From positions 4,965,047-5,029,046 of the forward strand of contig OZ025210.1 in the NCBI GenBank assembly GCA_964019055.1: a stretch of DNA of 64,000 nt. Direction: 5' to 3'. The DNA is from Anthopleura xanthogrammica (lineage: Eukaryota; Cnidaria; Anthozoa; Actiniaria; Actiniidae). This document shows, in pieces, positions 29,540 through 40,200 of this stretch. Both the position numbers and the translations under genes were made by a program. The notes below the pieces were generated by a model that was not told the origin of the DNA, did not search any database, and was given only the letters and a program-made list of their open reading frames with translations. Within the stretch, counting starts at the first letter, position 1. Every line of letters starts with the position of its first letter.

Positions 29540-29876
29540 GTCAATTCAATCTTAACTAATTATTGAGGGTATCATTCGTCCTTAAGCTTTAAACTTTTAG
29601 CCTTATTGATTTTACAGGATAATCACCAAAACTGACAGTATTTGACTTGATGATACTTTGATTATTAAGTTAATCTAACAGGTAACGTGAGAGACCAACC
29701 ACCACACTACGAACTGTTATTCTACACCCCTGGACAAACTCTACAAGTAATTCTCTCTAAACTCCAAGGCATAATTCTTCAGTATTACCTTTGCCTCCTT
29801 TTCCACCCTTTCCTGCACTTTTATCTTGCTTATTCCCGGCCGACCCGCCGCCACCCTTGCCTTTCTTTGGAGGCAT
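27785..29876 (-). CDS. PIN4: Peptidyl-prolyl cis-trans isomerase NIMA-interacting 4 (parvulin 14)
   Basis: Exons 29789-29876, 29208-29263, 28458-28577 and 27785-27943 join cleanly to 140 aa; the human protein is 131 aa. The N-terminus is a basic Gly/Lys-rich tail ([17 protein letters not shown]) of the kind that binds DNA and ribosomal precursors. The parvulin domain follows: [54 protein letters not shown] and [10 protein letters not shown]. Known: Par14 catalyses prolyl isomerisation and acts in the nucleus and nucleolus in ribosome biogenesis. It is head to head with GPALPP1, with 360 bp between start codons. Intron 3 carries a 67-69 bp tandem repeat. Family identity is very secure. Confidence 0.97.
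28225..28430. repeat. Tandem repeat, three units of 67-69 bp
   Basis: Each unit begins TCCAGGAATCAAACCAAAGA and ends CTACTGCTATGCCACC or a close variant. It is intronic in PIN4 and ends about 27 bp before exon 3. Confidence 0.8.
29474..29540. repeat. CAAT tetranucleotide microsatellite
   Basis: About 16 CAAT units in the first region of PIN4 introns. The Gln-Ser-Ile-Asn repeat frame across it is not coding. Confidence 0.95.
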
Positions 29877-30236
29877 ATTTCTTCTGTAGAGTTTTTGTGT
29901 AGAATAACCTATGTATACTGGAGCATTATTTTCTATGTGAGGGGAGGGGTAAGTTGAATATTTTTTCACAATTAATATAGGGCACCCAATGAAAAAGAAA
30001 TAATCAAATAAAGCTTTAATTTGTTAAATATAATGTTATCAATTGGAAAATTAGGGTAACAAGTTATATAGAAATTATATACCTTTTTTTCTAGAAAGCA
30101 AGAACATTTTTTCTCGTCCCCTCCCCTGTTAAAATTACTAAGCGCAAACCGCTGGCTGGTTTTACTTGAGCAGACAATGGCGGACAAAAAACACATCAAA
30201 GTCGTGAATTATTGTTACTGTTAAAATATAAATAAC
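29877..30236. promoter_or_regulatory. Putative bidirectional promoter, PIN4 / GPALPP1
   Basis: This 360-bp spacer separates the two divergent start codons and must hold both 5' UTRs and core promoters. No clear TATA box is placed for either gene. Divergent promoter function is inferred from layout alone. Confidence 0.5.
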
Positions 30237-32667
30237 ATGGAGATTGGACCTTCTTTGCCTCCGCATTTGTTAAAGAAGGGAAAACATTCCTTAAAGGAAT
30301 CTGAAGATACCGTAGGAATAGGTCCGAGTCTTCCTCCACATTTATTAAATAAGAAACAAAAACGTGAACCAAGTCGTGAAGAAGAAGAAGAAGTGGAACA
30401 AGAAGACGCAGGAGAAAATGACGACGTTTATGGACCAGTCTTGCCTCCTCGTATATCAAGTAACAAAAGGAGTGTACCAATTGGTCCTGCTCTTCCACCA
30501 GGGATGACAAATGTTGCAACTTCAGAAGGTAAGCTTATATAGCTATTATAGACCTAGAGCTCCAGCGATGTGACCAACTTTTTTGGCAAGGGGCTACCAA
30601 GAGCTCGAGACCTCTATTGAGTAAGTTAAATTGGGATTTGAATCAAAATCACATGGGTACTGACTTCGCCATTAACCTGTTTTTACATTAGATGATCATG
30701 ATGTTAAACACTGTGATGATGATCAAGAAGATGATGATGATGATGATGATGATGATGACATAGGACCTGTCATTGGACCATTGCCCTCCACCTCTACTGT
30801 AAGTGCATGGACTGCAGCGAGGAAGGGGCTAGTAGGGCTAGTAGGGCTATAGCCCTACCACTTTTTCCTTTTCCCATACTAGTCTCTTATAATTAGCCCC
30901 ACCACTTTTTAGGGTGCTCCATGTATGATGAATATAGTGATGATGACAACAACAAAGGTGATGATGTTTTTATTGTTATTTAGTCAGAATCATATGTACA
31001 GAGAATTGAAAGAGACATTGAAGCAAGATCAAGGTCTATGAAAGACAAGCTACAAGGCAAGGTATGGTTTTTTCATACCCATTCTTATTCCATTTCCCAT
31101 TCATCATCATCAAATTCCATTCATCCTATATAGCAAACCTTACTTATATTTTCCTTTGTTCAAGAATGTGGTTAAACAAAAAAGGGAAGAATGGATGACA
31201 GAACTCCCACCAGAAATGGGAAAGAACTTTGGTGAGACAGAAAAACTCCCATATATTTTTCATCAGTCATCTCATTAAAGCTTGTTATTAACAATAATAA
31301 TGTACTACAGGTCTTGGCCCAAGAACATTTAGACGAAAGGCAGTAGAACTTGGTGATCGTTCAGTCTGGACTGACACCCCTGGAGATAAGGCCAGAAAAC
31401 TGGTATGAATTTTGTTAGATCTATACACTGAATTGAACTATGGCGACCAATTTGAATAACTATTGTTGTGAACTGACCAGCCTTTAATACATGTGAAAAT
31501 GCTTTTGTATTTCCATGTGAACCTGAGGCTAGTCAGTCCAGAACAATAGTTATTCAAATTGGTCGCCATGTTTCAATTTGGTGTATATTACTATTTGTAT
31601 GAAATGATACATCATGTTCAAGTAGACACACCCACCTTCTGTTTTATCAAACCCTCAGGGCATGACTAACTCACAGACAGAAAATTATTGAAATTGGTGG
31701 CATCAAGGGCTTTAGTATCCATTTTGATCCCCTTCCCAAAAATTTTTTTTGGACCTCTCCTCTCAAAAACTCCTGGATCCTTCCCTTAAACTGTGATAAG
31801 TTCCTGACAAGTAAAAAAGGAAAATAGTGCATTTTGGAAATTTGGTGGAAGGGTTTTTAAAGAAATATTTTATGTACTTATTATTTAAGGCTGGAAACAG
31901 CAGTAAAAGCTCAGCAGATGAGACTTCATATAAGACACCATGGGAAGAAGAAAGAGAAAGACACATGGAGCAGATGATAACAGAATACAATGTAAGCAAA
32001 ATGTTTGCAGAAATGTTTTCACATATTCACTAGTAGTACTCTCTGTGAACTCCATTGCTATCCTAGCCTAGTTATGTGATTACAACCAAAGGTAAATACA
32101 GTCTAACCTCTTCACAATGGCCACCATCGGAACAAAATTTTGTGGCTGTTGTAGAGAGGTAATTGTGGAGTGGTTTCACTTACTCAATGCATATAAACTC
32201 ATTGGTAACCAGGACAAAATTCCCTGGCCTTTCGGTAGAGGTGGCCATTGTGGGAAGGTAACTTGCTGTTAGTGGAGGTTTGACTGTACTGTATAACAAT
32301 CTTCTGTTACAGAAAACAAATAGAGGGGAATCACTTCTAGAGAAGCACAAGGACAAGATGAAAAAAGAAAGGGTAAAGCCATCAATACAATTTTTGTCAT
32401 GCTGACAACTTCTAATGTCAGAATCAACATCTATTGCAATAGCCTGTTCTTGTAGCATTATTAGTCTATATATGTAATGGAATGTGTATTTTTGAAACTT
32501 TTCAGCAAGAAGAAGGGATAAAGCCCAATGAAAGAAGACCTTTTGATCGGGACAAGGATCTTGGAAGTCCAATGATGGATCCATCAAAAAGAAAATCGTT
32601 GCTTAAAAAATCCCAGGAACTGGGAACACGCTTCAGTCATTCCAAGTCTGGCTCCAGTTATCTTTAA
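30237..32667 (+). CDS. GPALPP1: GPALPP motifs-containing protein 1
   Basis: Exons 30237-30528, 30692-30798, 30984-31061, 31165-31231, 31311-31402, 31890-31991, 32313-32372 and 32506-32667 join to 319 aa; the human protein is about 340 aa. Exon 1 holds repeated motifs GPSLPPHLL (twice), GPVLPPRI and GPALPPGM. Exon 2 encodes an Asp-rich run and two more GP motifs. The C-terminal DUF3752-type half is basic (REEWMTELPPEMGKNFGLGP, RSVWTDTPGDKA, PWEEERERHMEQMI, RRPFDRDKDLGSPMMD). Known: a conserved nuclear protein of unclear role, reported with splicing factors. Intron 5 contains a palindromic MITE. All exon phases agree. Confidence 0.96.
31421..31590. mobile_element. MITE with about 45-bp arms
   Basis: GGCGACCAATTTGAATAACT near the left mirrors AGTTATTCAAATTGGTCGCC near the right, and the flanks ATACACTGAATTG and CAATTTGGTGTAT extend the arms. 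It lies in intron 5 of GPALPP1. Confidence 0.8.
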
Positions 32668-32847
32668 TTTCTTGTAATGTAATTTATTTTGTGGAACAAT
32701 TTTAAGGATTAAAATGGTATAATTGAATAGTATCACCTTCATAATTATATTGTAATCAATGATCTCATCTCTTCTCTTCTCTTCTCTTCTCTTCTCCTAT
32801 TGTCTCTTTTACCTTTTCTCCTAAAAGATGTTATGTATATTTTATTG

Positions 32848-32853
32848 AATAAA
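32848..32853 (+). terminator. Polyadenylation signal, GPALPP1
   Basis: AATAAA lies about 180 nt after the stop at 32667 and is followed by a second AATAAA about 15 nt on. It lies before the RSRC1 start at 33019. Confidence 0.6.
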
Positions 32854-33018
32854 ATATCTCCTAGAATAAAAGAGATTTATCTGAAAAAGTTGCTTTGTAG
32901 ACTTATGGTTGCAGAAAACCGGAAGCGCTATCGAAAAACTATTTATCCACAGGGAGCCCATCAAATTAGATAGCTTTTAATTTCTGTGGTATACCTGTGG
33001 TGAAGTTTACAAAACAAA

Positions 33019-36000
33019 ATGGCGCGCTACAGTTCTGATTCGGACGACGATAGAAGAAGCAGAGAAAAACGGTCCAAACGATCTCGAAAACGTGACAGAC
33101 GGAGTAGAAGCCGTAGCAGAGACAGGAGAAGACGGTCTAGGTCCCGTAGTCGGAGTTCTAGATCGCACAGAAGAAGAAGCAGAAGTAGAAGTGTTGATCG
33201 AAGGTCAAGTGATGACAGCTACTACAGGTCGAAAAAATCGAGGTACTGGACAATATATTCAGTATTTTTGATGTTCTAAGTTATATTGGATATACTTAAT
33301 AGTCCTATTTTTCTTTTTTTTATTACTGGTGCTGTTTTAGGAGTGACAGAGGTACGTACAAATGACTTTTAGGAAAATCTTTAGGATTCACATGTTTTAA
33401 AGTGGTTTCTGCATATTCTTCTTGTCTTTCAAAAGATAGAAGAAGTAGGTCACCAAGTAGCAGTAGGACAAGTGAAGAACGACAAAAAGATAAAAGGTAA
33501 GTGGAGAGACCGAGTTTATGATGTATGACTTACACTGTACTTGTAGTATGGGGAGGATTGGAGGGGAAGGGACGGTGACGTCAGTGTACTACCACTGCTG
33601 ATTTTGTTATGGGCAGTTTTTTTGTGAGTGTAGGAAACAATACAGCTAATTTGTAATTATACTGTAGCCCTACCCTATCTGACCATAGCCCTAACAATGC
33701 GGTGTAATGGGATGAACTGGAAGACAATAGGAAACCATTTCAATGTTACAGCATGTTGTGCCGCGTATGTGCTGTAAGTCAGTACCATAGGTTTCCCACT
33801 CATACAAAAACCACTATATATAATTCTGTATTTCAAAATGGCCTATTTGTTTAAAGAGTGTAGTAGATACATTAACTAAGTTGCACTGTGTTTGGATGAA
33901 TTACTGAATGACAATGGGAAGCCATTTCAATGTTACAGCACATCAATGGGAAGCCATTTCAATGTTACAGCATGTCGTACTGTGTAAGTGCTGTAAGTCA
34001 GTGTATGTCCATGGCAAGATATGGTATGGGACAGCCACAGTACAGATACAAATTTAATTTTCCCTATTGTTTTTCTCACTTATATGAGAATCGCTCTACA
34101 TCTTTCAATTTCTTAATTTTGCTCTTTACTTTTTCAGGGACAAAGATGCTGCTGTGGTATGTTGAATACTCTTTATTTATTTGGAACAGATATTCATTAA
34201 CTGTAACCTTCAAGCACATGTTCTCCTGTTGTCATTGCCAATGATGCCATACTAAACAATCAAATAAGTCTTGAATGAAAAAAGAATAGCTGTAGTTTTA
34301 AAAAAAGCACACCCATATTATTTGAAAACAGGAAAAGACCAAACAAAGGATAAAAGAAGCTCTAAATCAAGCAGGTAATGAAAGCATCACTCTAACTGTC
34401 CTCAAAGTAGTACCTTTTTTCTTAAGGCCCGTTTACACTAGCAACTTTGTCGCGCGACTTGAGCGGCGATTTATGGCGATTTCACGGCGATGATCGCAGC
34501 TATGTCGCCGCCAATTCAAACATGATCGAAATTTAGTGCAACTCGCTGCGATTTGGGTCGCGATAAAATCGCCATCGAAATCGCCGCTCAAGTTGCGCGA
34601 TAAATTTGCTAGTGTAAACGGGCCTTTATGCATCTTTTTATTGTATTACCAGGGGTGGATTTATTTATGTATTATTTATTTATAAGCATTTAGCAATTAA
34701 GCAAAACTCAGTCCCAAGGAAATCCAAAATGTTAAAGACACAAAGTCCCTTACAAAGGTCAATGGGGGGGGGGGGGGGGGGGGAGCAAAGCAGCCTTTAG
34801 CCCTTGTCCTTTCTTTTCAGGCATCCTTTTCTAAGTAACATAATCTGCATTTCTTTGTGTACAGTAGTAACACAAATTTTTCATTCATATATAGAAACTA
34901 ATGATGATGACCTCCTAAGAGCAAAGGAAAAGAAAAAGCTTGGTGAGCTAAACAAGCAATTTTTAATCACTTAAGGTTAAAACCATAGATACATGTAAAT
35001 CTTGACAAATATTTCTCCAGACCCTCTCCAGTCTAATTTGCATAACCCCTACATTTTGTCAATAAATTGAAGGAAAAGAAGTGATACCAAATGCAGATGC
35101 TATTGCTGAGATAGAAAGTAATGACTTTGTGCAACAGAATTTTTCAAGTTCTAAAGATAAGCAGGTATGTCACAATAAATATAGGTTTTTGTTCAAATCT
35201 TTGGAATTCTTTTTCTCTTTGAATTATTATAATAATAGATAATTTCATTATGTGTTTTGTTTGTTGTTGCCAGTTTTGCTGGGGCTTCTAAAGCAGTTTT
35301 GCTTAATGACATCCTTACTCACATCGTTACTCTTTTAAGTCCACAGTTGATAAAAGTCAACCAGACATCATGATAAGCAGTGTAAAAGCAACTCCTGTGG
35401 TGCCTATGAATCTTTTAATGGATTCAAGTAACAGCGAAGGACTTTTTGCTGCACGAGTAAGTATCAAAATTCGGATAGAACCATCCAACAAATATGATGA
35501 CTTGCTTGAAAAAAATGAAGATTTTATACATGCATCAAGCATTCCGTGCTACTGCTCTAAGTGCATGCTCAGGGGATTAAAAAGTGAGATAATATTTTGT
35601 AAAACATGTTATATTTTAGTTGTATTTTTCTTGTCAAACACAATTTTCATTAAATATTCAAGATCACGTACCGTTAAGCGAATTTTGAGTCAAATATACC
35701 AAAAAAATTGCATATTTTACAAAATATTATCCCACTTTTTAATCCCCTGAGCATGCGCTTAGAGCAGTAGCACGGAATGCTTGATGCGTGTATTCCAAAA
35801 TGAATGAGGAAACTTTAAAGCTACGGACACGCGTTGCAACATTGCGCGCGATGTTGAAGGCAATCGATGTTGCGAGCCATGTCACGTGATGCAATTCGTT
35901 ACACGCAATGTTGCTTAAGTAGAAAACAATCCTATTTCAGCAACATTCCCTACAATATTGCGCGCAATGTTGCACCATGTGTCCGTGCCTTTATAAAAGA

Positions 36001-36152
36001 AACGTTGGTCAGGAGTGTTTTTGATTCATACGGGATGATAAACGTATTGTTTTTAGGTTCTTGAGGATGAAAGCACAAAAATGGAAAGATGGATTAAGAA
36101 ACTTACAGCTACACGAAACAAGATGTTAGCTAGTGGTTCTTTCAAACACTGA
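33019..36152 (+). CDS. RSRC1: Serine/arginine-related protein RSRC1 (SRrp53-like)
   Basis: Exons 33019-33242, 33341-33351, 33436-33496, 34138-34156, 34332-34374, 34895-34942, 35073-35164, 35340-35456 and 36057-36152 join to 236 aa; the human protein is 334 aa. Exon 1 is an RS domain (many RSRSR runs). The conserved middle reads GKEVIPNADAIAEIESNDFV then QQNFSSSKDK, matching the vertebrate EIEAIESDSFVQQTF region. The last exon ends MERWIKKLTATR, matching the terminal W-F/I-K-R/K-L block. Known: RSRC1 acts in pre-mRNA splicing at 3' splice-site choice. Exon 2 is an 11-bp microexon, and exon 4 is 19 bp. Intron 8 holds two MITEs side by side. Confidence 0.93.
34424..34627. mobile_element. MITE
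   Basis: AAGGCCCGTTTACACTAGCA at the left mirrors TGCTAGTGTAAACGGGCCTT at the right, with GCGGCGATTT/AAATCGCCGC sub-repeats. It lies in an RSRC1 intron. Confidence 0.85.
35526..35793. mobile_element. Fold-back MITE with about 90-bp arms
   Basis: GCATCAAGCATTCCGTGCTA at the left has its inverse TAGCACGGAATGCTTGATGC at the right. The arms continue inward through TGCTCAGGGGATTAAAAAGT and its inverse. It lies in intron 8 of RSRC1, just after the exon 8 donor. Confidence 0.85.
35816..35992. mobile_element. MITE, family G, intact copy
   Basis: TACGGACACGCGTTGCAACA at the left mirrors TGTTGCACCATGTGTCCGTG at the right. It lies only about 22 bp downstream of the preceding fold-back element. A core-only copy is at 26811-26917. 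Confidence 0.8.
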
Positions 36153-36726
36153 GAACAGGACAAATACCATCTGGTTCTACTCCAAGAATGAAAAAAACAG
36201 TTCAAGATGCAACTTTTTGTTTCATCAAACTAATGACTCATCGATTTCAGATGGAAAAATAGCAAAGTGGGAAAATGCAATTTACTTTTTCAACCGTGAA
36301 CATTCCCTTCAAGCGTCAAGGCCACTAGTGCCATCACCAAATTGTGTCTAACTCAGTTGCATGCATTGTCTTGTGAAATTTCATTAACATGGTGAAAACA
36401 CTATCTTCTGACAGCTGAGTAGCATTGGCTTCGATAAATTTCCCAGGCATATTGTTATGCAAGTATATAGAGACTCTTGCATGTGAGTATCATATCATGG
36501 TATGGCAAGAAACTAAGTCTACAAACTATAGCTTATTTTTCTTTGGCATATTTGAGCTTGCAAGCAAATTAATGCAATTATTGCGACAATTTAAGACATC
36601 TAAGAATTTGAGACAGCTCAATCAGAGAATACTTTAAATAATAGAGACAATTTGTACATTTTTTTCCCTCACGGGATTCTATATTTCAATGCCCTACTAT
36701 AAAGAAATCTTAAAAATATGACCTTC

Positions 36727-36732
36727 AATAAA
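36727..36732 (+). terminator. Polyadenylation signal candidate, RSRC1
   Basis: AATAAA about 575 nt after the RSRC1 stop at 36152. It would place the transcript end near 36745. Confidence 0.4.
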
Positions 36733-36776
36733 CACAAGGTCTAAGGTTTGTTTTAAAATGAAAGTTTTCAAAATGT

Positions 36777-36782
36777 TTTATT
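36777..36782 (-). terminator. Polyadenylation signal candidate, NCKX gene
   Basis: AATAAA on the minus strand about 490 nt after the stop at 37275. It faces the RSRC1 signal at 36727, only 50 bp away. Confidence 0.4.
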
Positions 36783-36819
36783 ACAAAAATGCGACATCAA
36801 GTAAAACGATTACGGTCTT

Positions 36820-37260
36820 TGGCAAGTACATCAAAAGGTGCCCGATTTACAGCAATCCATGTGGTTTGGTAATGGAATGTTTCCAATGATCATGGCTGGA
36901 ACTGATGGAGAATCCTGAAGTGAGGTTGCCCGAGAGCATTTCATAGGTTATGATAATGAAATGGTCTTAACAAAAATAGCTCTTTTCTTTCAAGTCCAAC
37001 ATGAAACAGATGAAGAAGGAACTCCTAAATACATCGAAAAGTGTCCCGATTGTCTCGGCAATCTGTGACTTGGTGATGAAAGTTTTCAATAATTATGGTT
37101 ATGCTAAGAAAGGAGGCTCGGCCAAAAGGCGCCCAGATTTGCAGAGCAGTCCATAATGTATGGCTTAACAATGTTTTCAACAACCAAGGTTGCATCAAGT
37201 ACAGCAACTGATGGAATCAAAATTACAAAGACGTCAAAAGTGGCAGGACAATCCATATGG
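36820..37260 (-). repeat. Degenerate repeats in the NCKX 3' region
   Basis: Blocks like TACATCAAAAGGTGCCCGAT recur in altered form near 36826, 37030, 37118 and 37229, each followed by a CAATCCATGTGGTTTGGTAA-type block. They lie just after the stop codon, in the expected 3' UTR, and are not coding. Confidence 0.5.
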
Positions 37261-37274
37261 CTTGAGTGTCGGTG

Positions 37275-40200
37275 TCAGCAATTGTGTTTGCAGTAAAGAT
37301 CCTGAATGTAAGCATATGCGACAAACAAGCAGTACATGACTACGAAAGAGATTCCAAGCTTTTGGTTGAGCTCGAACTTGAAGAGGATGACCAGAAAAAT
37401 GGCTATGGCGAGGATGAGAAGAAGGATAAAGCTAAACTTGGCGTGTGGAACTAAAACCATTTCACCAGAAGAAAGCATGTTCTGAAAATGATACAAAACA
37501 CGAAATGATTAGGAAACATTTTGGAACTGTTCAAGACAACAGCTTTTTTGGCGATTTGAAGATGTAACCGAGTATGGTCAAGGCAAGTGAGGTTCGTTAC
37601 AGCCTTTGGAAAAAAATTATTATTTTCAGAAGTTATTTGAAAAATCGTGCCTTTACTATGATTCCCAGAAATGCGTCAGGGAAAAAACTATCTAGGGTAG
37701 TTTTCTTTCTGCCCAGGAATGCCTTGAAAATGCAGGTGGCATTAGGAAATAGGTGGATTTTGCACTAACAGGTCACGTGACCATGACCCCCTTAAATCAA
37801 GCACCAGTGTCAAAATGAATTTTCAGCTCAAAATATTTGAAACAGTACTGAGAAATGGCTTGAGGATGAGTCGGTCGGTTGATCGGTTTGCTGAATGATT
37901 GCAAGAAATCAGTAAATCAGGTTGGAGCCACTCAGATCACACATCCCAAAAAGACACTATTTTTTGGTTTAAACGCGAGGATTGAATTACCTGTTCAACT
38001 TCAGAGAGCATCTGAATGGGTTTCATCCCGTCAATTAAAATCTTAATGACGAATGGTAATCCGATACCAAGGTTGATGTCGAAGACGTTAGAACCGATGG
38101 CGTTGGATACTGCCATATCTCCGTATCCGTCTCTTGCAACAAGGATTGAGCTCATGGCATCCTGCGAAATGAAGTGGTCTGAGTTAGCAATTTTATCATC
38201 ACTTTGAAAAGCACTGAGACAGATATCGATGTGTGTTATACGGGAAAAGAATAGTTGGGGAGGGGAGGTTCGTGACAGGATTAGTATTAGAACAATTAGA
38301 ACTTTGGACAACAAATCCTGTCATAAAGAAAAAGTATGAAAAATCTTTATAGAACTGCTTTTCGTTTTGGACCCGGAAGTCCTTTTTTCATTCGAATTAC
38401 GTCACACTTAAAAGCTCTGTAGACCCCTTGGAGCACGTCGGAATGCAGCTCATATTTGGGGGACAAAACAATAGATTCCAATTCTCAGGAGATTGAAGTT
38501 CTTTTGTTTTGTGCTCCAAATTGAGCTGCTTTGACGTCACGTGAAAGGGTTCTATTCTAATTGGTGAATGATAGTAACGTACGCACAAAAGATAGTAACT
38601 TACAGGTACACTTGTTCCTATGGCAACTACCACCAAACCCATCGTAAACTTATCCACACTAAGAATGCAACCAGAACGTCCGACCAGTGTGACCATGGCA
38701 AAGCTGAGGATGGCGATCCACACGATTGACATGATGAACGAAAGTAAGAAGAATTTCCGGTTATGAGGTTTGGAACAGTCTGGTATAGTCCATGTGTACA
38801 GGCATACAAAAGGAAAGCCGAGGACAAAGAGCATCCAGCTAAGAATAAACTTGGTTGTCGCTAGGCAGCATCCTTTATCTGATTGGTACTCGGGAGTCTC
38901 TGCAGATACTGCAGGGAGACAAGGACAGACTTTCATCTTGGCTCCCTCTTCTTCTTCTTCGTCACCACCCTTCTGTCCTTCAATATCTTGTCCCTCTAAG
39001 GACTGTCCTGGTTCTTTATCGGACAATCCTGCTGCATTGCCATTGGCGTCTAGTGGTATAACTAGGTCTGTAGTTGGTTGTGAGAGGGGTCGTGTTTGCA
39101 TCATTATCGTGTTGCGTCGTATTTCACGCTGGATTTGTCCTTGGGCCACGGACTTGATCCTGATGTGTTCTGGATGATGAATGGCCATGGAGCTTCTGCG
39201 ATGAACCTGATCAAGATCATTGTGTGATTTAGACTGCCTTAGAATCGGAAATGATACTGAGAGTCGAGGCGTGTTGGGATGCTGGCTGCGTCGTAGGGGT
39301 ATGTGTAACTGAAATCAGAAACAAGACATTTCATTCTAATAAGGCACGAAAGACTATCTATTGATGGCTGCCCAATATTATTGGTTGAGCGCCCCCTTAT
39401 AAAATGCAAACCCGAACGGGGGGTTAGATGCAACAAATGTTTAACAGTACTGGGTAGTATTGAGGTGGTGAATTCAAAATCCTCTTGTTTTCTCTTTGTT
39501 TTTTGTTTTTTTTTGAGTGCACAATATCCAAATAACTATCTTACTATATATCTAATCTCCATCAAATATCTTACTAACCTACCTGATCTGATCTCAGCTT
39601 CCATCCAGTAAAACTATCAGCTGTCTACCTCCTGAACGCACCTGCACCTTTCTGCCACGACTCTGATTCTGACTCTACCTAACACTACTTAACAAAAATA
39701 CTAGAGATATTTTAACCTTTTAAACTTGAATCTAGACACTCGCAGAGGAAGGTCGCTGTTGGTAGCAAGAGTTAAAGCACACTAACGAGTAGTTTAACTA
39801 TATCTAGCATCGGCACTGTTCCTTCAACCGATCTTCCAGGAAACCACCGATGCGCAGTTTTCCTTTTCGTACTTTTCGTTACATTTGCTGCATTTGCTAA
39901 TATTGTGTAGAAACTTTATTTTTTTTCCCTTTCTAATATTTTTTTCACGCTGAGCACACTTTACCATCCTGAAAAAGTCTCCTGAAAAATATATCGACTA
40001 GATACACATATAATTAATTGAAATAAGATTTCAGAAAAGAGGTGGACTTACAAATGAAGAAGACAGATCTCCTTTGTGTACGTGTTCAAAATGGCGTCCA
40101 TGAATGCTTTGTTGCGAAGTGCGGTGTTTTCCGTCACCATCGCCCTGAAAATCACATGATAAAACGAAGAGATTACCTGCGATTGCTTAGAAACTCAAGC

